Positions 57,707 through 64,000 of a stretch of 64,000 nt of DNA are shown here, piece by piece; the first letter of the stretch is position 1, and every line of letters starts with the position of its first letter. A program made the position numbers and the translations under genes. A model generated the notes under the pieces. The model worked only from the letters and a program-made list of their open reading frames with translations, did no database searches and had not been told where the DNA came from. The stretch spans positions 36,917 through 100,916 of the forward strand of contig NZ_FOAO01000019.1 in NCBI RefSeq assembly GCF_900109665.1, in the 5' to 3' direction. Source of the stretch: Blastococcus sp. DSM 46786. Lineage in GTDB: Bacteria; Actinomycetota; Actinomycetes; Mycobacteriales; Geodermatophilaceae.

Positions 57707-58377
57707 CGGCCGGGCGGCCGGGCCGTGGCGGAGCCGCCACCGGGTACCGGATCGCCCCGGGTCTCCTCCTGGCCGTCTGGCTGCTCGCTGCCTGCGGGCG
57801 CGCGGTCGACGGCGTCCCCACCGCCGCGCCGCCCTCGGACCGGCCCTCCGCACCGGCGGAGCTGGAGGCGCTCGTCGTCGAGGAGGTGCCCTCGGGACTG
57901 CCACGGCTGCCCGACGACGAGCTGGAGCCGCCGGCCGGCGAGAAGCGGCTGGAGGACGTCGCCGCCTACGCGCCGGACCCGGAACGCGAGCTGGCGGTCC
58001 TTGCCGACTACGGCTACCGGTACGGGTGGGAGCGCTTCTGGGGGCGGGAGTCCGGCCCCATGACCGGGGTCTTCGTCGACCAGTTCGAGCAGCGGGCCGG
58101 CGCCGGCGCCTACGCGGAGGCCCTGGCGCGCAACGACGCCGACCTCTACGGCGGTGTGCTCAGCGTGGACCCGCCCGAGCTGCCCGCGAACTGCCGGTTG
58201 CTCACCGTGGACACCCCCGTGCCGGAGGCCGGGCTGACCGACCCGGCGGCGTTCGCGTGGTGCTGGCACGGCGTGTTCAGCGTGTCGGTGACCGCCGTGG
58301 CCGGGTCGGTCCCCGACGCGGTGCGGGAGGTCGGCGCCGTCCTCGACGAGCAGCTGGCGCTGCTGCCGCCGGCGTGA
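57703..58377 (+). CDS. Putative lipoprotein of unknown function
   Basis: 224 residues. A positively charged N terminus is followed by [13 protein letters not shown], a signal peptide with lipobox LAAC, so the protein should be exported and lipid-anchored. No known domain is recognised; four further cysteines or tryptophan-rich patches ([24 protein letters not shown]) stand out. GTGA overlap with ddl ties it to cell-wall synthesis. It is convergent with the DUF3515 gene. Confidence 0.8.
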   Translation: MTAGRPGRGGAATGYRIAPGLLLAVWLLAACGRAVDGVPTAAPPSDRPSAPAELEALVVEEVPSGLPRLPDDELEPPAGEKRLEDVAAYAPDPERELAVLADYGYRYGWERFWGRESGPMTGVFVDQFEQRAGAGAYAEALARNDADLYGGVLSVDPPELPANCRLLTVDTPVPEAGLTDPAAFAWCWHGVFSVSVTAVAGSVPDAVREVGAVLDEQLALLPPA

Positions 58378-58391
58378 GCACGCGCAGGCGC

Positions 58392-58952
58392 TCAGGGGCC
58401 GGGCGCGGGCTCCTGGTAGGGGAGCGCCTCGGCCAGCGGGACGGTCAGCGCCGTCACCGGGGCGCTGTCGACGCCGGGAGGCAGCCGCACCTCGACGTAG
58501 ACGGGGCGGTCCACCGCCGTCCACACCGTCGCCTCCGGATCGCTGGTGTCGACGTGCCACTGCACGCCGTTGATCTGGATGGCCGAGGCGGAGACGGTCC
58601 AGCCGGCGGGCCGGTCGACGCCGCAGGTCAGCACCACGGGCGGCTCGCCCCAGGCGTAGACGAACGGGGTCTCGGACTGCACGCGGCGGGACGGCTCCCC
58701 GGCCAGCTCCAGGGGGAGGTTGCCCATCAGCGCGGTGCAGGACTCCTCGGCCTCGGGGCCGAGCTCCGGGCTGTCGAGCTCGAGCGTCGGCAGGTCCTCG
58801 GGGCGGACCGGCGTGACCCCGTCGACGGTGGCCGGGCCCTCGGGCTCCGGCGCGGGCTCCTCGCCGCGCACGTTGACCAGCACGACGAGCGCGATCACCA
58901 CCGGGAGGGTGACCGCCGTGATCAGGATCGCGGCCCGGCGGAGCGGGTCCAC
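58392..58952 (-). CDS. DUF3515 secreted or membrane-anchored protein
   Basis: 186 residues. A single N-terminal helix (AAILITAVTLPVVIALVVLVNV) anchors or exports it, followed by an acidic Pro/Glu linker and a domain with two cysteines (AEESCTALMGNLP and PVVLTCGVDRPAGW), which may form a disulfide. It matches the Rv2980 (DUF3515) protein found between ddl and thiL in mycobacteria. Function unknown. Confidence 0.85.
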   Translation of the reverse strand: MDPLRRAAILITAVTLPVVIALVVLVNVRGEEPAPEPEGPATVDGVTPVRPEDLPTLELDSPELGPEAEESCTALMGNLPLELAGEPSRRVQSETPFVYAWGEPPVVLTCGVDRPAGWTVSASAIQINGVQWHVDTSDPEATVWTAVDRPVYVEVRLPPGVDSAPVTALTVPLAEALPYQEPAPGP

Positions 58953-58963
58953 GGGACGAGCGC

Positions 58964-59197
58964 TCAGATGTTGACGACCGGGCAGGTCAGCGTCCGGGTG
59001 ATGCCGTCGACCGACTGCACCCGGGCGACCACGAGGCGGCCCAGCTCGTCGACGGTGTCGGCCTCGGCGCGCACGATGACGTCGTACGGACCGGTGACGT
59101 CCTCCGCCTTCGTGACGCCGCTGATCTCGGTGATCGTCGCGGCGACCTGGGCGGCCTTGCCGACTTCGGTCTGGATGAGGATGTAGGCGTGGACCAC
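58964..59197 (-). CDS. Stand-alone Lrp/AsnC ligand-binding (RAM) domain protein
   Basis: 77 residues: VHAYILIQTEVGKAAQVAATITEISGVTKAEDVTGPYDVIVRAEADTVDEL, a RAM domain without a DNA-binding helix-turn-helix. Such proteins bind amino acids or act as oligomeric partners. GTG 59197 is set by a strong RBS, GGAGGAAGG. It is divergent from thiL and 11 bases downstream of it lies the DUF3515 gene start. Ligand unknown. Confidence 0.88.
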   Translation of the reverse strand: MVHAYILIQTEVGKAAQVAATITEISGVTKAEDVTGPYDVIVRAEADTVDELGRLVVARVQSVDGITRTLTCPVVNI

Positions 59198-59289
59198 GGG
59201 AGATCCTTCCTCCGGCAACAATGCCGAGACGTCGTCCCCGCCGGCTGGCGGACTCGTCGGCAACCTACCGCAGCGACTGGAGTGCATCG

Positions 59290-60330
59290 ATGAGCCGACC
59301 CCGCCCCCTGGTCCCGCGCGGCGATCCGGCCGACACCGTGCGGGTCGTCGGGGAGTTCGGCGTCATCGCCCGGGTGCTGGCCCGGTCGGGCACCGCGGCG
59401 GCCGCCGAGGTGGGGCCCGGCGACGACGCGGCCGTGGTGCGCACGCCCGACCGGCGGGTGGTCGCCACCACCGACGTGCTCGTCGAGGGCCGGCACTTCC
59501 GGCGGGACTGGTCCTCGGCCGAGGACATCGGGCACAAGGCGGCCGCGGCCAACCTGGCCGACGTCGCGGCGATGGGTGCCCGGACGACGGCGCTCGTGGT
59601 GGGTCTGGCCTGCCCGCCGGAGACGCCCACCAGCTGGCTGGAGGGCGTCGCCACCGGGCTGGCCGAGGAGTGCGCACCGCAGGGGGCCGCCGTCGTCGGA
59701 GGGGACACGGTGGCCGCCGCCCCCGGCAGCACCGCCGTCGTCCTCTCGGTGACCGCCCTGGGCGATCTGGGCGGCCGGGCGCCGGTGCTGCGGTCGGGCG
59801 CGCGGCCCGGTGACGTCGTCGCGCTGGCCGGCCGGCTGGGGTGGTCGGCGGCCGGGCTGGCGGTGCTGCGCCGCGGCTTCAGCAGCCCGCTGGCCGTGGT
59901 GGCGGCGCACCGGCGCCCCACGCCGCCGTACGCGGCGGGGCAGGTGGCGGCCGACGCCGGCGCGACCGCGATGTGCGACGTGAGCGACGGGCTGCTGGCC
60001 GACGCCGGGCACATCGCGGAGGCCAGCGGGATCGTGCTGGACCTGGACCGCGCTGCGCTGGTGCGGGCGTGCCTCGAGCCGGTCGGCCCGCTGCAGCAGG
60101 TGGGTTCGGCGCTCGGGGTGGACCCGATGGCGTGGGTGCTCACCGGCGGGGAGGACCACGCACTGCTGGCCACCTTCCCGCGGAAGGTGGCGCTGCCCGA
60201 GGGGTGGACGCCGATCGGGCTGGTCCGGCCGGGGAAGCGTGGACCGGACGTGCGGGTGGACGGGGTGACCGCCGCCGACGCGCTGGCGGCCGTGGGCGCG
60301 GAGAGGGCGGGGCATGTGCACTTCGGCTGA
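59290..60330 (+). CDS. thiL: Thiamine-monophosphate kinase
   Basis: 346 residues of the PurM/ThiL fold. The hallmark segments are GPGDDAAVV, ATTDVLVEGRHFRRDW, HKAAAANLADVAAMGA, VVGGDTVAA and CDVSDGLLADAGHIAEASG, with the terminal VLTGGEDHALLATF. It phosphorylates thiamine monophosphate to the pyrophosphate cofactor used, for example, by IlvB. ATG 59290 was chosen; the upstream part of the frame is unconserved. The gene overlaps the next GNAT gene by 17 bases. Confidence 0.95.
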   Translation: MSRPRPLVPRGDPADTVRVVGEFGVIARVLARSGTAAAAEVGPGDDAAVVRTPDRRVVATTDVLVEGRHFRRDWSSAEDIGHKAAAANLADVAAMGARTTALVVGLACPPETPTSWLEGVATGLAEECAPQGAAVVGGDTVAAAPGSTAVVLSVTALGDLGGRAPVLRSGARPGDVVALAGRLGWSAAGLAVLRRGFSSPLAVVAAHRRPTPPYAAGQVAADAGATAMCDVSDGLLADAGHIAEASGIVLDLDRAALVRACLEPVGPLQQVGSALGVDPMAWVLTGGEDHALLATFPRKVALPEGWTPIGLVRPGKRGPDVRVDGVTAADALAAVGAERAGHVHFG

Positions 60331-60838
60331 GCGGGTGCTGCGGGACGGGGCGGTGGTCGGGCTGCGCCCGCTGCCCTACGAGGACCCCCTGGCGCAGCTG
60401 CTGGTCGAGCGGGTGCAGCAGGAGTACGTGGCGCGGTACGGCGGCCGTGACGAGGCCGTCGTCGACCCGGGGGAGTTCCGGCCGCCGACCGGGCTGTTCC
60501 TCGTCGCGGAGGTGGACGGCGTGCCGGTCGGCTGCGGCGCGTGGCGGGCCTACCCGCCGGGCGGCGCGGAGATCAAGCGCGTCTACGTCGCGCCGGAGTT
60601 GCGCCGGCGGGGGCTGGCGCAGGTGCTGATGGCGGGGCTGGAGGCTTCGGCCGCGCGAGCGGGTCACCGGTCCGTGGTGCTCAACACCGGCCAGCGGCAG
60701 CCCGAGGCGGTGGCGCTGTACCGGGAGCTGGGCTACGCGCCCGTACCCGGTTACGGGGTCTACGCCTGCTCGCCGGAGGCCGTCTTCCTGGGCAAGGAGC
60801 TGCCGGTGCACGAGGAGGAGCCGACGTGGGCGTCGTGA
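60314..60838 (+). CDS. GNAT-family N-acetyltransferase
   Basis: 174 residues. The acetyl-CoA pyrophosphate loop is IKRVYVAPELRRRGLAQVLMAGLE (motif A, RxxGxA) and the C-terminal part is VLNTGQRQPEAVALYRELGYAPVPGYG. Substrate unknown. It overlaps thiL by 17 bases and the next gene by 13 bases, so the three are one transcription unit. Confidence 0.88.
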   Translation: MCTSAERVLRDGAVVGLRPLPYEDPLAQLLVERVQQEYVARYGGRDEAVVDPGEFRPPTGLFLVAEVDGVPVGCGAWRAYPPGGAEIKRVYVAPELRRRGLAQVLMAGLEASAARAGHRSVVLNTGQRQPEAVALYRELGYAPVPGYGVYACSPEAVFLGKELPVHEEEPTWAS

Positions 60839-61452
60839 CGATCTCGGCCCCTTACGGCGCGGCGGGGGCGGAGGTGGCGCCGGCGGTCGCCGCGCGGCTG
60901 GGGCTGCCCTTCCACGACCGGGCGATCCCCGCCCAGGTCGCCGGGCGGCTGGGGGTGCCGGTCGAGGAGGCCGAGGCCAACGACGAGACGGTGGTGCGCG
61001 GGCTGTGGCGGCTGGTGGCCTCGCTGGGCACCATGCCCGACCCGGTGGGCGGCGTGGTGCCGGGGGCGCCGCTGCCCGACACCCGGGCCTACCGGGAGCA
61101 GACCGAGCGGATCCTCGCCGAGTTCGCGGCCGGGGACGGCGGCGTGGTGCTCGGCCGGGCCGCGATGATCGTGCTGGCCGATCGCGCCGACGCGCTGCAC
61201 GTCCGGCTGGACGGGCCGCGGGAGCGGCGGCTGGCCGCGGCGGTGGCCCGGTCGTGGCGCCCGCGCGAGGAGGTGGCCCGGGAGCTGGCGGCCAACGACC
61301 GGGCGCGCGAGGCCTACGTCCGGCACTTCTACCGCCGCGACCCGGCCGATCCCCGCCTGTACCACCTGGTCGTGGACGCGACCGCGTTCCCGGTGGAGAC
61401 CGTCGTGGACCTCGTGGTGACCGCCGCGCGCGGGCGGGGCATCGGCCGCTGA
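60826..61452 (+). CDS. Cytidylate kinase-like family protein
   Basis: 208 residues. VVTISAPYGAAGAEVAPAVAARLGLPFHDR is a degenerate P-loop of the Cytidylate_kin2 type (canonical GxxGxGKS is replaced by PYGAAGAE), followed by GGVVLGRAAMIVLADRADALHVRLDGPRERRL and the DRAREAYVRHFYRRDP lid region. The nucleotide substrate is unknown. GTG 60826 is set by the RBS GAGGAGGAG; GTG 60835 is possible. Confidence 0.78.
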   Translation: MGVVTISAPYGAAGAEVAPAVAARLGLPFHDRAIPAQVAGRLGVPVEEAEANDETVVRGLWRLVASLGTMPDPVGGVVPGAPLPDTRAYREQTERILAEFAAGDGGVVLGRAAMIVLADRADALHVRLDGPRERRLAAAVARSWRPREEVARELAANDRAREAYVRHFYRRDPADPRLYHLVVDATAFPVETVVDLVVTAARGRGIGR

Positions 61453-61607
61453 GCATCTGGCCCAGCCGCCCGCGCACGGTGCCACAGGCAGAGCGGCACC
61501 GGCGCGGGCGGTCACGAACGCCCCGGCGTACGGGCGCGTGCGAGGGGTGGCCCGGGTGCATGCGTTGATCGATTCGGCGACGCTGGTGCCAGCTCGCGGC
61601 CCGGGGC

Positions 61608-62645
61608 TCACATGAGCGGGCTCGCGGGCAGTGTCGGCACGGGGGCCGGCTCGCCAGCGCCGTCCTCGGTGCGCTGGCCGGGGACCACCGCCCGCACCCC
61701 GACGCCGACTGCGGTGGCGGCATCCCGGCGGCGGCTGCGCGGCACGGAGACGGGGCGCGGCGACGCGGGCAGCGACCACTGATCCCCCAGCCATGCGTCG
61801 AATTCGCGGGGCTGGAAGCGCGTGACGCCGCCGCCGGGATAGGGAGTCAGCTCGCCGAACCAGAGCCGGTCCCCGGTGCTGTACAGGTCGACCCGCATGA
61901 AGTCGAAGGACTGCCCGAGCACCTCCGCCGCGTGCAGCATGGCCGCCAGGTTCTCCGGGGCCGCGGTCGGCACGCTGCTCGCCACGGTCTTCCGGACCGA
62001 GATCGGCTCCCACTGGGGCGTGTAGTAATTGCGGGCGTGCGCACCGGTGAACCTTCCCCGGTCCACCTGGATGGCGGCGACCCGACCGTGGAAGACGAGG
62101 AGCTTGTAGTCGTCCAGCGGCTCGCCCCCGGAGATGTCCTCCTCGATGAGGAGCAGCCGCCGCGCCTGGCTGTAGGCCCACTCGCCGAGCAGCACGCTCT
62201 GGTCGTCCCGCAGCCACTCCCGCGTCGCCGCCAGCGTGGATGCGTCCACGGTCGCGTCGGCCGACCCGAAGCGGACGAGGCCGCTGCGGTGGTTGGGCTT
62301 CAGCACCCAAGGCCGGTCGAAGGTCCGACCGGTCACCGCGATCAGGTCGTCGCCCGCCCACAGCGTCTCGGGGACGGCGATGCCGGCCTCGTCGCGGAGC
62401 TTGGCGGCGTGCTCTTTCATCGCCAGCTTGTCGCAGGTCCACGCCAGGTCGGGGCTGCGGTCGCACAGGATCCGCCAGTTGACTTTCTCGGAGAACGTCC
62501 GCGGATCGTGGAGCCGGGGAAGACGGCCCTGCCCGGCCAGGAACAGGTACCGCCGCCGGGCCGCTGCGGGCAGGAGTCCGGCGATCCGTCGGTGCGCTGG
62601 CTGCAGCCGCGAGCGGATGACGGAGTTCAGTTGGCTGCGGGGCAT
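61608..62645 (-). CDS. TupA-like ATP-grasp protein
   Basis: 345 residues. RTFSEKVNWRILCDRSPDLAWTCDKLAMKEHA is the characteristic N-terminal segment of the TupA-type ATP-grasp family (PF14305), followed by WVLKPNHRSG, YKLLVFHGRVAAIQVDRGRF and DFMRVDLYSTGDRLWFGELTPYPGGG (metal site). Family members add amino acids to cell-surface polymers. A 60-residue Arg/Ala/Pro-rich tail follows. RBS AGAAGGA precedes ATG 62645. Nearby polysaccharide genes are absent, so its partner is unknown. It borders the accessory end of the window. Confidence 0.83.
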   Translation of the reverse strand: MPRSQLNSVIRSRLQPAHRRIAGLLPAAARRRYLFLAGQGRLPRLHDPRTFSEKVNWRILCDRSPDLAWTCDKLAMKEHAAKLRDEAGIAVPETLWAGDDLIAVTGRTFDRPWVLKPNHRSGLVRFGSADATVDASTLAATREWLRDDQSVLLGEWAYSQARRLLLIEEDISGGEPLDDYKLLVFHGRVAAIQVDRGRFTGAHARNYYTPQWEPISVRKTVASSVPTAAPENLAAMLHAAEVLGQSFDFMRVDLYSTGDRLWFGELTPYPGGGVTRFQPREFDAWLGDQWSLPASPRPVSVPRSRRRDAATAVGVGVRAVVPGQRTEDGAGEPAPVPTLPASPLM

Positions 62646-62925
62646 CGATAGATCCTTCTGCGTGCGGGGCGCCGGTACGTCGAGCGACCTCCGGGCCGAG
62701 GCGGACGGGGATGTCCCACGGCGATGGGGACGCTACGGAGAGTTAGGACGTATTGACGTCCCTCCAACGAGCGAGACGGCACTGTAGGGGTAGTGCGCGC
62801 GTTCGGACCGGATGGCGCCGATGACGTTGGCGAGGGCGGCGATGGGCGCTGACATCAGGCGAACCAGCGCCCCGACGGCGGTGGCCGCGACCAGCCCCTC
62901 GACCGCCGCAGCCACGGGAAGCCTT

Positions 62926-63040
62926 GGTGTGGGCCAGCGGGATGCCGTTGCTAAGCAGCCGCTTGAAACCGCCCGTCGAGGCAATCAGATTCCGAACATT
63001 CATCCTCGGCGTCAAGCCCCGTGGTGTCGACGTAGGTGCC
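62926..63040 (-). pseudogene. RHS-repeat remnants (displaced fragments)
   Basis: On the minus strand 63040-63011 reads GTYVDTTGLD, close to the NYVDPTGL that ends the RHS core at the right of the window, with CTACGTCGAC and ACGGG-CT identical in DNA; it is bounded upstream by a stop. At 62950-62926 the sequence reads NGIPLAHT and matches 63961-63931 (NGIPLVKAHT) over 25 of 25 aligned bases with a 6-base gap. The two pieces lie in different frames and in inverted order relative to the intact gene. The rest of 62646-63070 shows no convincing gene. Confidence 0.6.
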
Positions 63041-63070
63041 CTAAAGTATGGAACTCGAACGTCGTAGCGT

Positions 63071-63112
63071 CCACGATCCCGACCACGATTGTTGTCGTGG
63101 TCGGGATCGTGG
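63071..63112. repeat. Perfect 18-bp inverted repeat
   Basis: CCACGATCCCGACCACGA (63071-63088) is followed by a 6-base loop and its exact complement (63095-63112). There is no T run on either side. It lies 38 bases beyond the stop of the small membrane gene on the minus strand and could terminate that unit, or be an element boundary or recombination site. Confidence 0.75.
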
Positions 63113-63150
63113 GCTCACTTCGGGGAAGTTGAATGAGCAGCCTCCCTAGG

Positions 63151-63315
63151 TCATCCGTCGTACACGCTAAGCGCAAGACCAGCGATGGCCAGGGCGAAGC
63201 CGAACGCCGCAATGCGTTTCAGCCACACATTCGCCTCTCTGCGCCTACTGATTATGTGCAGCCCTCCGGCAATAGCCATGCCAACGAGGATTGCCAGATT
63301 TGCGACGAGTCTCAC
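63151..63315 (-). CDS. 54-residue two-helix membrane protein, candidate RHS-tip immunity gene
   Basis: A short frame reads MRLVANLAILVGMAIAGGLH..., a charged loop ISRRREANVWLKR, then IAAFGFALAIAGLALSVYDG and TGA. Two hydrophobic segments flank a positive loop, so a hairpin in the membrane is likely. The RBS GGAAAGG (63326-63332) lies 10 bases from the GTG start, and the start is 21 bases after the RHS stop. The position is that of an immunity gene for an RHS toxin tip. No homologue is recognised; the role is inferred from position only. Confidence 0.6.
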   Translation of the reverse strand: MRLVANLAILVGMAIAGGLHIISRRREANVWLKRIAAFGFALAIAGLALSVYDG

Positions 63316-63336
63316 AGTGCATACACCTTTCCTATG

Positions 63337-64000
63337 TCAGTCACAAAGCAGCTCAACGCCCGCAGCTACACCGGCTCCCAGAATCCCGGTTACGACCCCA
63401 ACCCCGAACGCGGTCGGCGCTACAAGTGGAAAATAATAGGCGATACCAAAAGCACCCGCAGAGCCCGCGAGCAGTAGAGCCGATGTGTCGTCAAAGAAGT
63501 CACATGTGGACAGTCCCGTCGGGTCGACGTAGTTGATGGGGTTGCTGGCGGCGTATTCGTAGCGGTTGGCGCGGGTGGGGTCGGCAAGTGTTTCGAGACT
63601 GTCGGGCTGGGTGAAGCGGCCGGTGGCCGGGTCGTACCAGCGCTGCCCGAAGTGGACGAGGGTGCTGTTGGGGTCGTCGATGCCGCCGGCGTAGCCGTAG
63701 GGGTTGAAGCGGGTGACCTCGGCGGCGTTTTGCCCGGGAGTGGTGACGCCCCAAGGGTCGTAGCTGTAGGTGCCGGTGGTGGCCCCGTTCTGGTTGGTCA
63801 GGTGGGTGACCGAGCCCAGGCCGTCCTGGGTGTAGTAGTGAACCTGGCCGTCGGGAGTGCGCAGGGCGATGGGGGTGCCCTGGGGGTCGTGGACGAGGAA
63901 GGCGGTGTTGTCCAGGGTGTTCAGCCCCACGGTGTGGGCCTTGACCAGCGGGATGCCGTTGGCGTCGGTGCGGCCGTAGGCGTAGACGTTGTTCAGCCCG
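63337..64000 (-). CDS. RHS-repeat protein, C-terminal part (5' end outside the window)
   Basis: The frame is open to the right edge of the window. RHS core features are clear: AYGRTDANGIPLVKAH, YYTQDGLGSVTHLTNQNG, YSYDPWG, RFNPYGYAGG, FGQRWYDPATGRFTQPDSL and NRYEYAASNPINYVDPTGL. After the PTGL boundary comes a tip of about 60 residues: STCDFFDDTSALLLAGSAGA, then two hydrophobic stretches (AFGIAYYFPLV and TAFGVGVVTGILGAGVAAGV) ending ELLCD. RHS proteins carry toxins in this variable tip. This tip is short and membrane-seeking, with no enzyme motif, so pore or membrane damage is a guess. Confidence 0.85.
   Translation of the reverse strand, partial: GLNNVYAYGRTDANGIPLVKAHTVGLNTLDNTAFLVHDPQGTPIALRTPDGQVHYYTQDGLGSVTHLTNQNGATTGTYSYDPWGVTTPGQNAAEVTRFNPYGYAGGIDDPNSTLVHFGQRWYDPATGRFTQPDSLETLADPTRANRYEYAASNPINYVDPTGLSTCDFFDDTSALLLAGSAGAFGIAYYFPLVAPTAFGVGVVTGILGAGVAAGVELLCD

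Noticed and set aside
62733..62984. 83-residue minus-strand frame with a hydrophobic stretch (LVRLMSAPIAALANVIGAI)
   Set aside because: It overlaps RHS remnants in another frame, has no RBS and no recognised homology. I could not support it as a gene.
63012..63212. 66-residue minus-strand frame spanning the 18-bp inverted repeat
   Set aside because: It overlaps the better supported 54-residue membrane gene and is broken across the hairpin; composition is not coding-like.
61608..64000. Insertion sequence or prophage at the right end
   Set aside because: No transposase, integrase or terminal inverted repeats with a target duplication were seen; RHS recombination explains the debris better.

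Overview
The window is chromosomal DNA from a high-GC actinobacterium. Codon third positions are almost all G or C, GTG starts are common, and neighbouring genes often overlap by four bases (GTGA or ATGA). From memory, the gene order follows the conserved mycobacterial segment etfBA - iscS - mnmA - metE-like - ligA - ACT protein - gatCAB - cfp6-like PH protein - ilvBNC - leuB - FAH protein - gltX - IclR - leuCD - mutT1 - ppk - fbiD - gpsA - ddl - DUF3515 - thiL. A phosphatidylcholine-synthase-like gene, a large DUF222/HNH gene and tyrosine/glutamine-rich membrane proteins fit a Geodermatophilaceae-like host. That placement is inference, because there is no rRNA in the window.

Layout. 1-6250: tail of an FHA protein, a cupin-like protein, glycogen debranching enzyme, a lone ABC ATPase, a crotonase and a Cds1-like PLP enzyme. 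6367-15226: electron-transfer flavoprotein, an MFS exporter, then a tightly coupled sulfur/tRNA unit (cysteine desulfurase, mnmA, methionine-synthase-like) and ligA. 15288-24807: a large HNH protein with a LexA-type operator at its start, an ACT protein, gatCAB, a decayed GNAT gene, a glucose/sorbosone dehydrogenase lipoprotein, a 2-hydroxyacid dehydrogenase and a PH-domain protein. 24871-37872: branched-chain amino acid genes (ilvD, ilvBNC, leuB, cimA) interrupted by a GGDEF/EAL protein and two Tyr/Gln-rich membrane proteins. Both ilvB and cimA are preceded by tiny leader peptides rich in branched-chain codons and by factor-independent terminators, which is classical attenuation. 37842-43261: a GATase/ABM pair, an 84-bp tandem-repeat array, a VOC protein, an FAH protein, gltX and a CPBP protease. 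43340-43727: tRNA-Gln and two tandem tRNA-Glu genes with duplicated terminators. 43846-49936: galTK, an IclR regulator divergent from leuCD, and mutT1. 49920-61452: ppk, fbiD, plsC-gpsA-cystathionine lyase, a phosphatidylcholine-synthase-like gene, ddl, lipoprotein/DUF3515, thiL, GNAT and a cytidylate-kinase-like protein. 61608-64000: an accessory, less GC-rich end with a TupA-like ATP-grasp protein, RHS remnants, a 54-residue membrane protein and the C-terminal end of an RHS-repeat protein.

How the genes work together. ilvD, ilvBNC, leuB, leuCD and cimA supply isoleucine, valine and leucine, with isoleucine probably made through citramalate. gltX, tRNA-Gln, tRNA-Glu and gatCAB together form the indirect Glu-tRNA(Gln) to Gln-tRNA(Gln) route. 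The cysteine desulfurase probably feeds sulfur to MnmA. gpsA, plsC and the Pcs-like enzyme form a short phospholipid route. The least explained part is the right end: an RHS tip followed 21 bases later by a small two-helix membrane protein, then rearranged RHS fragments. This looks like a polymorphic toxin tip with a candidate immunity gene and displaced older tips.
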